A DNA stretch of 64,000 bases from Lasiosphaeria ovina (taxonomy: Eukaryota; Ascomycota; Sordariomycetes; Sordariales; Lasiosphaeriaceae). Below are positions 47,861 through 57,473 of this stretch, piece after piece. Each line of letters begins with the position of its first letter. Position 1 is the first letter of the stretch. Both the position numbers and the translations under genes were made by a program. The stretch lies in NCBI GenBank assembly GCA_033439765.1, contig JAULSN010000005.1, forward strand, positions 1,689,001-1,753,000. Direction: 5' to 3'. A model generated the notes under the pieces. The model worked only from the letters and a program-made list of their open reading frames with translations, was not told where the DNA came from and did not search any database.

Positions 47861-48406
47861 CTAGAGCGATCGAACGATGTCATTGTCGTTCTCGTCCATA
47901 CCTTCAATCGTGTCCAAACTGGCCAGAATCCAATTGAAGCGATGCGAGATATGTTCGAGATTGGTGTATTCCCCGCTCAAATCCAGAGTCGCAGCGAGCT
48001 GAAGCTCGTCCATAATTTGTTCCATCTGAACGATGAGCTGGTCGCACTCTGTCTCGACTGATCCTAACGGGGGCGGTGGGGGTGTCCAAACCCCATTACT
48101 TGGGATCGTATCCACATCGCTTTCTTCCATACTCGCCATCCTACCGAGACGGCTTCGCATTCGGACTCTCTGTATCCTAGTGAGAATCGAAGTTCCAGAT
48201 TTGACGTGGGCAAGGACTGCCTCCTTAACATCGTCATGGGCATTATAAGCGGCAGGCCCTACAGATGAGGTTGTCGGGATGGCTTTGGCAGGTAACATAT
48301 CGGCCGTCCTAGTAGACAACTGTTAGCTTCTGAAGGTCGCCAATAAGAAAAAAACATTTACCTTATTCTGGCTTGAGGCGCGTTCACTTTGACTCCTCTT
48401 GTACAT
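47861..48406 (-). CDS. Small acidic hypothetical protein (167 aa)
   Basis: Two exons, 48406-48362 and 48319-47861, joined over a 42-nt intron (GT...AG, ending GCTAACAG), encode 167 aa. The first exon gives 15 mostly polar residues (MYKRSQSERASSQNK). The body has a basic stretch (RIQRVRMRSRLGRM), a proline run (TPPPPPLG) and an acidic helical C-terminus (CDQLIVQMEQIMDELQLA ... EGMDENDNDIV). No family recognised. The in-frame splice and low stop density support a real gene. Nothing in the neighbourhood hints at function. Confidence 0.55.
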
Positions 48407-48840
48407 AGGGAAGTAAGATGGAAGCCAGAAAAAAAACCCGAAGGAACATCCGACCGCACTTGGAGATATCAACGAGAGAGAATATATGGAGGAGGGTGAA
48501 GGAAAGAGGTGTAAACTCAAATAGGGGCTAGGCTAGCCCAGAACGAATAGTTCGTTACGAGTAACGCGGGATGGTTGCCGAGCCTGAACAAGAAAAGCAG
48601 TGTTCGGAAACATGTGTACTCGCAAAAACACGGCCGCATTCAGCGGCAAAGACATCAGGTGATATAATAACAAGATTAGGGCAGGTAAGATCAACTCCAA
48701 CACGAGTATGAAGGTATCAGGGTGATACGGAGATTCTGTGCACGGCATCTGAGAAGTGGCTTGAGAAATCAGGATACCTAGGTAACCGGGGGAAGCAACT
48801 AGAAAGGTTGATATCGTCGCCAATAGGTTAGTAGACTGGC

Positions 48841-48927
48841 AACTGCCTCCAAAAATGGGGTGTGCAAGTTAAGGCCCCTGTTACGGCTTGTTCACGGCTT
48901 ACTTGCACCCCATTTTTGGAGGCAGTT
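48841..48927. mobile_element. Hairpin (foldback) MITE
   Basis: An 87-bp near-perfect palindrome: left arm AACTGCCTCCAAAAATGGGG..., about 31-nt loop, and the complementary right arm with a 2-nt difference. Related partial copies are at 51204-51275 and near 52965-53005, so this is a dispersed family. No clear target duplication was seen. Confidence 0.65.
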
Positions 48928-49427
48928 CACTGGATAGGAAGGTGGAGACGGTAAAGCGTCCCATGAGGCGGGATCCACACACCCAAAACCGACAACTCGA
49001 TGCCGGGAACTCGGGCATTCTGCTGATAGGGGAAAACCTGGGTCGGTTAGGACTACAATAGGGACGGCACCTTGTGGCCGCACGCCGGTGAACGGGTGGC
49101 ATCAAGAGACCTCGGGGGTGGGCATCAAAAACAACAAGGGTGTCTCAGCGGCGGGGGTTATAAATGGTCCACCGTTTTGCCGCTTGTTGGCGGCTTCGTC
49201 TTGCTTTCGTATAGGTACTTAGGTACTTGGTTCCCTTAGCGTCTAAAGGATTTAGCTCGTCCGATGTTGGGCAAATGTTCTGAGATATGTAAATATGAAG
49301 CGAAGAAACAGAGACCGGGTTCAAATTGCTGCCGATTGACAACTGGGGGAAATCCCGAGTCCTGCCGTGGAATACGGATACTCGTCGGCCCCTAGTCCAT
49401 GGTCAAAACCCCTGCCTTTTGTCTTTT

Positions 49428-49530
49428 GCAAAAACCCCTACCTTTTGCCAATTAGTCAACTGGACGCTCCCAGCCCAGAGACACGCGCGCTAATACTACT
49501 ACAAGTATGGTCTAAGGGTAAGTTTTCCAT
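49428..49530. repeat. Direct repeat, left copy
   Basis: About 100 bp (from TTGCAAAAACCCCTACC to GTTTTCCATCCC) recurs almost unchanged at 49726-49828. The right copy lacks a few bases (GCGC and one A). The two flank the 19-bp tandem array. Confidence 0.85.
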
Positions 49531-49555
49531 CCCTGTTCGCCACGCCCCTGTTCTT

Positions 49556-49700
49556 TGTCTTTTGCAAAAACCCCTGTCTTTTGCAAAAACCCCTGTCTTT
49601 TGCAAAAACCCCTGTCTTTTGCAAAAACCCCTGTCTTTTGCAAAAACCCTTGTCTTTTGCAAAAACCCCTGTCTTTTGCAAAAACCCCTGCCTTTTGCCA
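49556..49700. repeat. 19-bp tandem array
   Basis: Seven near-identical copies of TGTCTTTTGCAAAAACCCC end to end, then a degenerate eighth. Because 19 is not a multiple of 3 and the unit lacks stops, the array is open in several frames on both strands; no protein is implied. Confidence 0.92.
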
Positions 49701-49725
49701 ACCACCCCCCTGTTCTTTGTCTTTT

Positions 49726-49828
49726 GCAAAAACCCCTACCTTTTGCCAATTAGTCAACTGGACGCTCCCAGCCCAGAGACACGCTAATACTACTACAGTA
49801 TGGTCTAAGGGTAAGTTTTCCATCCCCT
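49726..49828. repeat. Direct repeat, right copy
   Basis: Partner of 49428-49530; see there. The array between them may have grown after a duplication of this unit. Confidence 0.85.
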
Positions 49829-49848
49829 GTTCGGTATTTGGGTATATA

Positions 49849-50169
49849 TTGGCCAGTGCGGTTCCTGCTAAGTCCCTGCTAGCGCTGTATTGCGATTGAA
49901 ACGGCGCTGTAATTTTCAAATTGTGGCACGCCGGGGGTCTTGTCGGTACCTGAGCAGGGGGGGAAACTTTTGCTCCATACCGCAGTCTTGTCGGTACCCG
50001 GGCAGGGGGTAAAACTTATTGCACCATACCATACTGCGGTATGGAGCAAAAGTTTCCCCCCCTGCTCAGGTACCGACAAGACCCCCGGCGCGCCACAATT
50101 TGAAAATTACAGCGCCGTTTCAATCGCAATACAGCGCTAGCAAGGACTTAGCAGGGACTGCACTGGCCA
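49849..50169. repeat. Large inverted repeat, 137-bp arms
   Basis: Left arm 49849-49985 and right arm 50033-50169 are near-perfect reverse complements separated by a 47-bp spacer. The spacer holds a further diverged copy of the inner motif (TCTTGTCGGTACC...GGCAGGGGG). Could be a foldback element or the ends of a larger transposon that lost its centre. No clear target duplication was found. Confidence 0.85.
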
Positions 50170-50752
50170 ACATACCTTTGCCAGTACGGTACAAGCCAAG
50201 GCTGGAAAACATAACCCCACAGTACGCTAGTAACCCTTGTCTCAGCGCGCCAGTCCCCACTCTTGACGACATGCATAATATACTTGCGCCTGCCGAATGT
50301 TATAAACATTTTGCAGCGGCCAAACTCTCCATTGCCCAATAGGATGCCTCCAACCTGAATGACCAAGCCGCGCTGGGGTCCGCACAGGATGGTCTGTTTT
50401 TTCTTGACGGGAGACCTTCCCCGGAGCAGAGCAACCCCGGCAAGAACGACGGCACCCTCCCCCACAGGAGAGCAGAAAGCATAGGAAGCAATGTGAAATC
50501 CGGGTTCGCAAACCATTGGAAACTCTAGCAGCTCTTTTTCTCCTACTCCGCAAATTGTAGAATTGTATCATACAGTTTGTCGCCTGCACTATTTCTCATC
50601 CCCCTTTGGAGAGGGATTGGAATCATCTCGCGTTGTTCGTAGCTCCTCCTATGTCTTAGTCATTGTCCACTTTTGCCCACGAGCGTGCCTTACTTGGGTT
50701 TCCTTCTGGCTGCTAAATGGGATCGAAGGAACTCGGGACGGCCGAGCTGTGC

Positions 50753-50780
50753 CCCCTAGCGCCTCCGAGGGCGCTAGGGG
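50753..50780. other. Perfect short hairpin
   Basis: An 11-bp stem CCCCTAGCGCC / GGCGCTAGGGG with a 6-nt loop. It lies in non-coding repeat-rich DNA; function unknown. Confidence 0.6.
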
Positions 50781-51203
50781 CCAGGTCTGCAATCTGGAGA
50801 AAACAATAATTCACCAGTCCTTCGCGGTGGCTTGACGTCGATCTACACGGTACTAAATTACTTGATCGTTTTGCCGTTTTGGCGTCGCGGCGACGGGCTC
50901 CGCCAACTGGATGTTGCCGAAGGCTGTTACGGGCTCGGCGAACCATCCCGCGTTACTTATGACGACCTGCTGGTTCTCTTTCTAATGCTGTCCAGCCTCG
51001 TATTCCCGGTACATCTCGTTTGGGCCGGCCTTCCTTCGAGTCTGCTATTCTGTTATGGGCGAGGCCGGTGTGAAGGAAAAGAGAGGGAATGGGTTTTCCG
51101 TACAATTGTAAAAGAAATGACTGCAAAACCAAAGAATAGGGGAAGGTTGACGCTCAAATTGCCACCCGCGCTGAAAGCGTTTTCCCCTTGCGGCCTTGGC
51201 AAC

Positions 51204-51275
51204 TGCATGCAAAAATGGGGTGTACAAAGCAAGCCGTGAACAAGCCGCAACAGGGGCCTTAACCTGCACACCTTC
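51204..51275. mobile_element. Partial copy of the hairpin MITE
   Basis: Shares the core CAAAAATGGGGTGTACAAAG / AAGCCGTGAACAAGCCG...CAGGGGCCTTAAC with the complement of 48841-48927, but its second arm is cut short. Confidence 0.55.
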
Positions 51276-51681
51276 CCCGGCATTAACATCCATGTTCGTG
51301 TTTGAAGGACACGTCCTGCTTCGGCCAACCGGGCGATCTACCTACATACTAGGGCTGACTGACTCGATGCTATCTAATCTCTTCCCCGGTATATGCAGGG
51401 ATCCTCTCAGCTTTAACCCCATCCATGCATCTTCCCCCACAGTTTCCGCGATCATTTATGTGGCAAGGTCGAGGATGGCCTGGGTGGGCCAGCAGCTCCA
51501 GCAGCTGAACCATCCCCGTTACTCTTGGCAAAGCAGAAACAATGAATTGCAGCAGTGTCGGCGTCCCGCGGGTCCATATATAGCTGGCAGCCTAGCATGC
51601 TTGCGCGCGCAAAAATGCTCTTTCATGCAAGCCACGGCCACAGTTGACTTTGCCTTGCCTTGACTCCCCTGCACTCGCAAG

Positions 51682-52574
51682 ATGGACAACACCACCACCG
51701 ATCAACTCAACTTGGCTATTATCAGCTGGCTATTGTCCTCCCTCTTTCATGTTCAGTTTCTCGTAACCGAATGGAAGGTGGGCAGAGTGCAGACGATACG
51801 AAATGACAAGCTTTTCGTCTCACCTAACTGGCTTCAAGTCCCATTCGCTTGCTCGGCTATTCTCGCCATCTCCTTCGGTATCCTGGTGCTTCTTTTCATC
51901 CTCGCCTTGAATGCGGTTATTATTCGATATGAATATGCATACCCACTCTTTGTTACTTTGGAAGGTATATCACTTTTGTCCATACAAATAATAATGGTAT
52001 TCGTTACTCAGCTCCCCCGTTCTCGAATACTGTTGCTAATATACTACAGCTCAAGGGCCCATATGACTTTTGCATCAAATCGGCATACGTAAAACCGATG
52101 TCGACGGTGGCCATTTTCGTTGGATGTCCGATTCTATACATCAGTCACATTGCTGTGGGGATCTGGCTACTTGTTGCCAAGCGACTTTCTAGCGTCCTGT
52201 GGGCTTCGGCGGCCTCTATCTACTTCTTTCGCATGATTTTACCTATTTCCCAGTTTTTTGTTACGAGAACCATCATTTGGAATGTTATTCCTATGGTAAT
52301 TTTCTCGCTGCTGTTTCTGGTAGCGTCCATTACAGTTGCAGCTGTGGTATTGGATAATGGATGGCTGTATCTTGCTCAGCATTTCCTTTGTATGGCCTTT
52401 GTTATATGGCAGGAGATTTGGAAAATTATATGGGCGTCGGACGACCAGGGCGGGCAGGAAGAAGCATCGCGACCGGCCATGAGTCGCTTTTCCGTATCAG
52501 ATGACGGACTTGAGTGGGGTATCACAGGGACTCTTCGAGCTGCGTGGGCAAGGCTTTACAGTCCACTACGGTAA
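51682..52574 (+). CDS. Multi-pass membrane protein of unknown family (281 aa)
   Basis: Two exons, 51682-51964 and 52012-52574, joined by a 47-nt intron (gtatat...ttactcag), give 281 aa. Starting at MDNTTTDQLN there are about seven hydrophobic segments, e.g. FACSAILAISFGILVLLF, VAIFVGCPILYISHIAVGIWLL, PMVIFSLLFLVASITVAAVVL, LAQHFLCMAFVIW. The C-terminal about 45 residues are soluble (EEASRPAMSRFSVSDDG). The short polar N-terminus followed by seven spans recalls small fungal integral-membrane or receptor-like proteins, but I recognise no family motif. The frame is clean, so it is probably functional. It is not obviously related to the membrane protein at 54776. Confidence 0.72.
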
Positions 52575-53793
52575 TTAGATACAGACCAACACGTCCTGAT
52601 CTGTTTTTCACGGCCTATGGAGAATGATTGATTGACTGGATCCAGTTTTGGTTATAGCTTTCAGCAGCGCTCTCGAGAACAGTCCAGTAAGGGGGTACGG
52701 ATGCCTCAGGTGTCGAAACACTGACAGGGGCAAAGAGCCCGCCCACCTTGACCATCCCCAGTCACCTGTGCTATTATGCTCTGCAAGTCCTACCTTCCAT
52801 TCCGTATTACTTTGCAGCCATATCAGCCTCGGGTGGAATTATGAGGCCAGAGGACGTGCAACCGTGGAATGGACCTCCCAAGGTGGCGATGGGGGAATCG
52901 AAGTCAAGTCGGTTGAGGCGCGCAGGTCTGGTGGAACTGGACGGCGCTCGCAGGAAGATTCCCGCCGCAAAAATGGGATATGCGGGTTAAGTAACGCCCC
53001 TACTCCGATTTATTACATCCAATTGGTGCAGCAAGTATCGGCTGGAAAATATACGATGCGAACCCAACGTGGCTCAGACGGAGAAAAGGAATACCCAGAA
53101 GCAATTCCAAGATATCCATTAATACCCTGTGTAGAGTGGCAGTCTGTGGAGACTGCAAACCAAAGACCTCGCCTCCTTGGGAGAACATGATAAAGCGGCC
53201 CAAGAAGGGTGGAGAGTGGGAAGCCTTGTAATATAGCAGGATGCATCAAAGGTCTCGTTGCTTGGGTTGTAGTACTGGGGTGTAGTTTTGAAGCCACCTG
53301 GCTGCCTTTCCCGCCTTATCAATTGCCTTGCGTGACCTTTCTTGTTCGCGGAATTGGAAATGCTGGTAATGGCTCGCGGTCAATGGTGTTGAGATACTTA
53401 AAACTGGCATCCCGAGCATGTTTTCCCCCTTCCTGCTCTCTCCTTGGCCTTCTATATGTCCGACTGGCTCTCAACGATTGGACCCCGATTTAACCCTACG
53501 ACGTCTCCTTCAGAGATTTACTATGGTGCTCTTCTGCTGTTCCCGGTCCCGGGAGAAAACGTCGCATTGGTTGGGCAAAGTCATAATCCCACATCCCCTC
53601 CTCCTGTCGCGGACTCATCCCGCGCTTCGCTGCGCTGCTCAACAGAACCTATTCGCTACAGCACCGCCGGCTTTCTCAGTCCCGCCCTCTCATCTCTCTG
53701 GTCCGTTTGTACTGGATATTTCTCCTCTGGACCGTCCCCTCGTCGCCTCCCCCTTCATGTTCGCCGGTCTCAGTAGCCCATGGAGCTGGTCTA
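52575..53793. other. Intergenic region
   Basis: Contains a diverged fragment of the hairpin MITE near 52965-53005 (CAAAAATGGGATATGCGGGT). No gene recognised. Confidence 0.4.
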
Positions 53794-53921
53794 CACCTCT
53801 GCCGGGGAAATAAAGGTCAGCGCGACAAGGGGGTTCATACCTGACATTTGTGTGACTCCACAAACTCGCCACAAGTAACAGCCCCCCGGCCACGCTAACC
53901 TTTATTACCCCGGCGGAGGTG
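53794..53921. mobile_element. MITE with CACCTC termini (128 bp)
   Basis: Inverted ends of about 30-40 bp: left CACCTCTGCCGGGGAAATAA, right complement CACCTCCGCCGGGGTAATAA, both followed by AGGT and AGCG. TA flanks both ends (53792-53793 and 53922-53923). Almost the whole element is inverted repeat. Confidence 0.78.
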
Positions 53922-54065
53922 TAAGAGCTCTCCCGATGCACTTCACCTCCCCGCGGCATCTACAATCATCCATACCCATGTTGAAGGGGGAAGCTCCGGT
54001 GGTTCGAATTACTACCTATCTGCTGGTGACCAAAGGGGGCGCCCCACAGCCATGAGTGTCCACTA

Positions 54066-54199
54066 AAGCCATCTCCAAACTCACCACACTACCCAAGCCG
54101 TCTCTAAAACTTACCACACACACTAGGGCCGCTTCCAAAACTTACCACACCAGGGCCGCTTCCAAAACTTACCACACCAGGGCCGCTTCCAAAACTTAG
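54066..54199. repeat. 27-bp tandem array
   Basis: About five units of GCCGCTTCCAAAACTTACCA plus CACCAGG; the two left units are degenerate and the right ones nearly identical, suggesting growth from the right side. Confidence 0.85.
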
Positions 54200-54775
54200 C
54201 GTTGGCGAGCGTTGCTTGTCCGCACGGATTGGGCCAACCACCCCGTATTGCTCGTGGCGATCTATTCGCTGTCACGGTCGGGCCCGATGCTGTCCAATAT
54301 CATACTCCCCAGCACGTTTCTCTCAAGTTTTGATCCATTCTAAGATATGGGTGGATGATCTTTCTAGCGTCTACAGGCTTTCCCCGTAATTCTCGCCCCT
54401 TATCCTTTACCTTCTGGCCGCCTGCCCCCACCCATGGAGCTGGATCCAAGGAGGCGCTGAGAGGCCTTGGTATTGGGTTAGTGCTCCCCAAGCAGATCAG
54501 TGCAAGGATACCCCTATGCCCTTCCCATTCATCTCCACGATTATCCATGAGGCAAGGTTTGGGTTGGGTCCGACAGCTGAGTACTGTTGATTGTTATCTA
54601 CAAGATAGGATAACAAGTCCGCGTTTCTCGGCAAAGCCATGAATCCTGGTTCTCGGTCTGGTAGAGGCATATATATCTGCCCTGATACCTCGTCTCTCAA
54701 TTCTGCAGTCCCCCAACCAATAGATTGGAAAGCCCAGCTCGCGGCCCCTAACACGACTTGGAGACACAGCTGCAC

Positions 54776-55862
54776 ATGTCCACCGCCACTCTGGTTACCC
54801 TTATTACCCCCTTATCATTTCGCATGGAGAAACGGCTCAATGATAATGGGCTGTCGGCCTTTATTTCCACCGTATTTCTGAGCCTTTTTAGCCTTGTGGT
54901 TGTGGTCCTGGCGAGACACCATGCTGACCGCAATGGCGGCATCTTTGCCTTGGTAGGAAAGAAAAAGGGGGGGGTTCCGGGCTTGAGCAGGAGTACCATG
55001 GGCTTCTACAAGCGATATCACAAACTTTTCGACGGCATCTGGATCGCCCATACCTTGGTATGCGTCCTTGCTATTACCATCCTATATTTACTCAAGATTC
55101 GGAGTTTTGCCCTCGTTCTTGGACTTTACCGTACTTTATCTCAGGTAAGTGCCAAGAAACGCGACCCGTGGAGATGTAGCTGACCGTTTTAGCGAATGCA
55201 CTGGGCTCGTTTATGGCCGCTAGATGCACGAATTAGGCCGTTCCTTATCATTCTCGTCATACCCATAGTACTACTAGTGCTTATTTCAAGTGTCTTTCTA
55301 TTATGGCATAACCTCCCGATCGCCGGCAAGGCCCTGGTGCTATCAGTCGTTTGTATCTTCTCTCTTTGGTCTATGGTCTTGTCCTTCAAGATACTTCGGG
55401 TTCTTGTGCCTACTGTGGCTATGCCTCCAGAACTGAAACAATGGTCATTGGCATGGGCCTGGGGCATTTTAGGGGCATCTATCATCTCGATCTCGGTGGG
55501 CAGTTGGTGGACGCTAGGAGTGCCGGAGGAAGACGTGGAGGAGTTTGTCGAGGTACGTCGTTAATGAGCTGGCTATATATAGGCCAATACTAACTACTTA
55601 GATTATGTGTCTTCTTTGTTCACTGGAAGAGCTTGTTTGGTTGGTGTATTTGTTCTCTCAGTGGTGTGATTGGATGAGAAAGGGCGAACCTGAGGTTTTG
55701 ATCCATGTTATGGAGTTTAGGGAGATGCAGCGTGAGGGCCAACTTTGGAAGACGGAGTCTACGTGCCAACCTACGGATTCTACGACGACGTTGGAAAGTG
55801 AAAAGTCTCGCCGTCGTGCTGATTTGGAGCGTGCTGGTGTGGTACTGGTAGCTTTGTCTTAG
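54776..55862 (+). CDS. Multi-pass membrane protein, intact copy (329 aa)
   Basis: Three exons, 54776-55144, 55193-55552 and 55602-55862, all split in phase 0, encode 329 aa. ATG 54776 starts just before the first hydrophobic segment. About six membrane spans are visible (FISTVFLSLFSLVVVVL, IAHTLVCVLAITILYLL, FLIILVIPIVLLVLISSVFLL, ALVLSVVCIFSLWSMVL, WAWGILGASIISISVGSWW, ELVWLVYLFSQW), then a charged soluble tail. Exon 2 begins RMHWARLWPLDARIRP, matching the decayed gene at 30242-31000 at the same exon boundary, so the two are paralogues. Both sit tail-to-tail with an amidase gene. No known family recognised; transport or sensing linked to the amidase is speculation. Confidence 0.75.
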
Positions 55863-56389
55863 GAAGGCAATCCTTGGAGGGGCATGGGATCGGGCATCTG
55901 AACTGGGTGGCCCAGACGGAGGTTCCGCAATGTATTGCAGCGAGCAAAAGCAACATATAAGGTGGCGGATCACAAGACGCTCGCTGAATTGTGTATAGAT
56001 ACCACCTAATATTATTGATATTGGGCAAGAGCTCATTTATCAATACAAACAAGAAGACTGGATACTGAGATACGTGGTATGGGAGGTGATGGGCCGTGTG
56101 GAGACGAGCGATTGTCGCGAGAGACGCTGGGCTGTAGTGCCGAAAATGATGATGCTGCTAGATGGCCAGTCTGATGGTCATAAACACTGAGTGGCAGCAG
56201 CGGCAGCGCCGGCGCCAGTGGCAGGACCTCAGCTGGCGTCTCCTGCTTGATCGTACAACGTGCTATAGCTGTGGTCGCCTTAGTAGCTGCCTCCGAGAAA
56301 TCATGCGTGCGCTTACCGACGTTGCCCGGCGGAGAAAGTCTTTGAGGTACGGACCCAGCCGCCGTATAACCAGGCAGCATTTCCGGCAG
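55863..56389. other. Region downstream of the truncated amidase
   Basis: Lies where the 3' half of the amidase would be expected. A minus-strand frame from the amidase continues to 56033 but bears no resemblance to amidases. Origin unknown. Confidence 0.4.
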
Positions 56390-57136
56390 GTAAATGCCGC
56401 CGCACGACAAGTTCTGGTTTCTGGGGTTGAGGGTCTGGCCAATGATGTTGTTCTTCGTCTCGCCCAGGAGGAGAGTTTGGGGCAGGCTGGTCTTGCAATA
56501 GAGCACCACGCCGAGGGCCAGCAGCTCGCTGGTAATCTGACTCTCCACCTTGTGTGTCCGGCTGGGATCCTTGATCCCAAGATTGCCCCTAATCCATCTA
56601 ATGTACCCCATTGTTGTGTCGACACCCTTGACGTGGAACTGGTCTTTCAAGCTGATGGGAAGGCCGTGGAGTGGGCCGAGGACGGTTTTCTTATCGGCGA
56701 AGTGGGCGTCGAGGGACCGGGCGCGCTCGACGGCTTGGTCGAAGAAGATCTCGTGGAGACAATTGTTCTGTCCACGGCCCGCGCGTTAGTTACGCTTCCC
56801 TGTCGCGGACAGAGACAAGGCGCCCAGGCTTATAATCTGGTGGGCGATGGCCGCCGTCTTGCAAAATGCCGTCGTCACTTGGACTGCCGTGAGCTTCCCA
56901 TAGCGGATGCTGTCGACGATGTCGACGCTCTCCATCGAAACAATAGATACCTCGTCGGGGAGGAGAAGGCTCTGGATGAAAGGCCCAGTAAGGTCGCGCT
57001 GCTCTCGCGCCCTCTCCAAGTCTCTGTCGCTGAGCCGCCATTCCGGGCGGATCTTGGCAAGCGTGTCGGCTCGCTTCTTCGCGGCCTGGGCCTCCCAGGA
57101 TACGGCCCTGGCACCCGGCGCCATCGGTGAAGACAT
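56390..57136 (-). pseudogene. Amidase, truncated second copy
   Basis: 5' part of an acetamidase-type gene paralogous to 27820-29994. ATG 57136 starts exon 1, which runs in frame to 56834. The intron that follows has its donor changed from GT to AT (the intact copy reads GTAAGT, this one ATAAGC), while the acceptor before 56767 is kept. Exon 2 continues with LHGLPISLKDQFHVKGV to NQNLSCGG at about 56395, then homology stops exactly before the SSGGEG catalytic loop. The catalytic Lys is present but both serines are missing. The G-to-A donor change fits RIP. Non-functional. Confidence 0.85.
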
Positions 57137-57473
57137 GTTCGTCGGGACAGGCTGTCTGCCGATGAGTCGCGTATAAGGTAGGAGAGGGGAGAATCAGAAT
57201 CGAGGGAAACAAGGAGGGCGAGCAATGACTTGTATTGGTGTAAGACTTCAATCTGGCCCTCGAAAAGGAAAGGGGGATGCACCCAATTAAAGATGTGCGG
57301 AATATGCCGTGGAACACCCTTATTTTCAGGTCGTTACTCACCGCTTGCCGGAAAGCGGGTCGACCGATAATTCTGCCGCTAGGTTATCGGGCTCCCGACT
57401 GATCGCTCCAAAACCCATTACTCCACCTGGAAGAAGTCTACCAAGATTGGCATAGCCGCCTTTTCGATTAATT

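Larger units (their letters stand above)
50170..51681. other. Intergenic, repeat remnants
   Basis: Apart from the hairpin at 50753 and the partial MITE at 51204 no feature is recognised. Its 3' end should contain the promoter of the gene at 51682. Confidence 0.4.

Noticed and set aside
49556..49700. CRISPR-like array
   Set aside because: Units are contiguous with no spacers, and the organism is a fungus.
49367..49899. Frames across the 19-bp array on both strands
   Set aside because: A stop-free unit of non-multiple-of-3 length is open in all frames; peptides are permutations of the same repeat.
56162..57130. 322-codon plus-strand frame
   Set aside because: Exact antisense of the truncated amidase; no independent coding signal.
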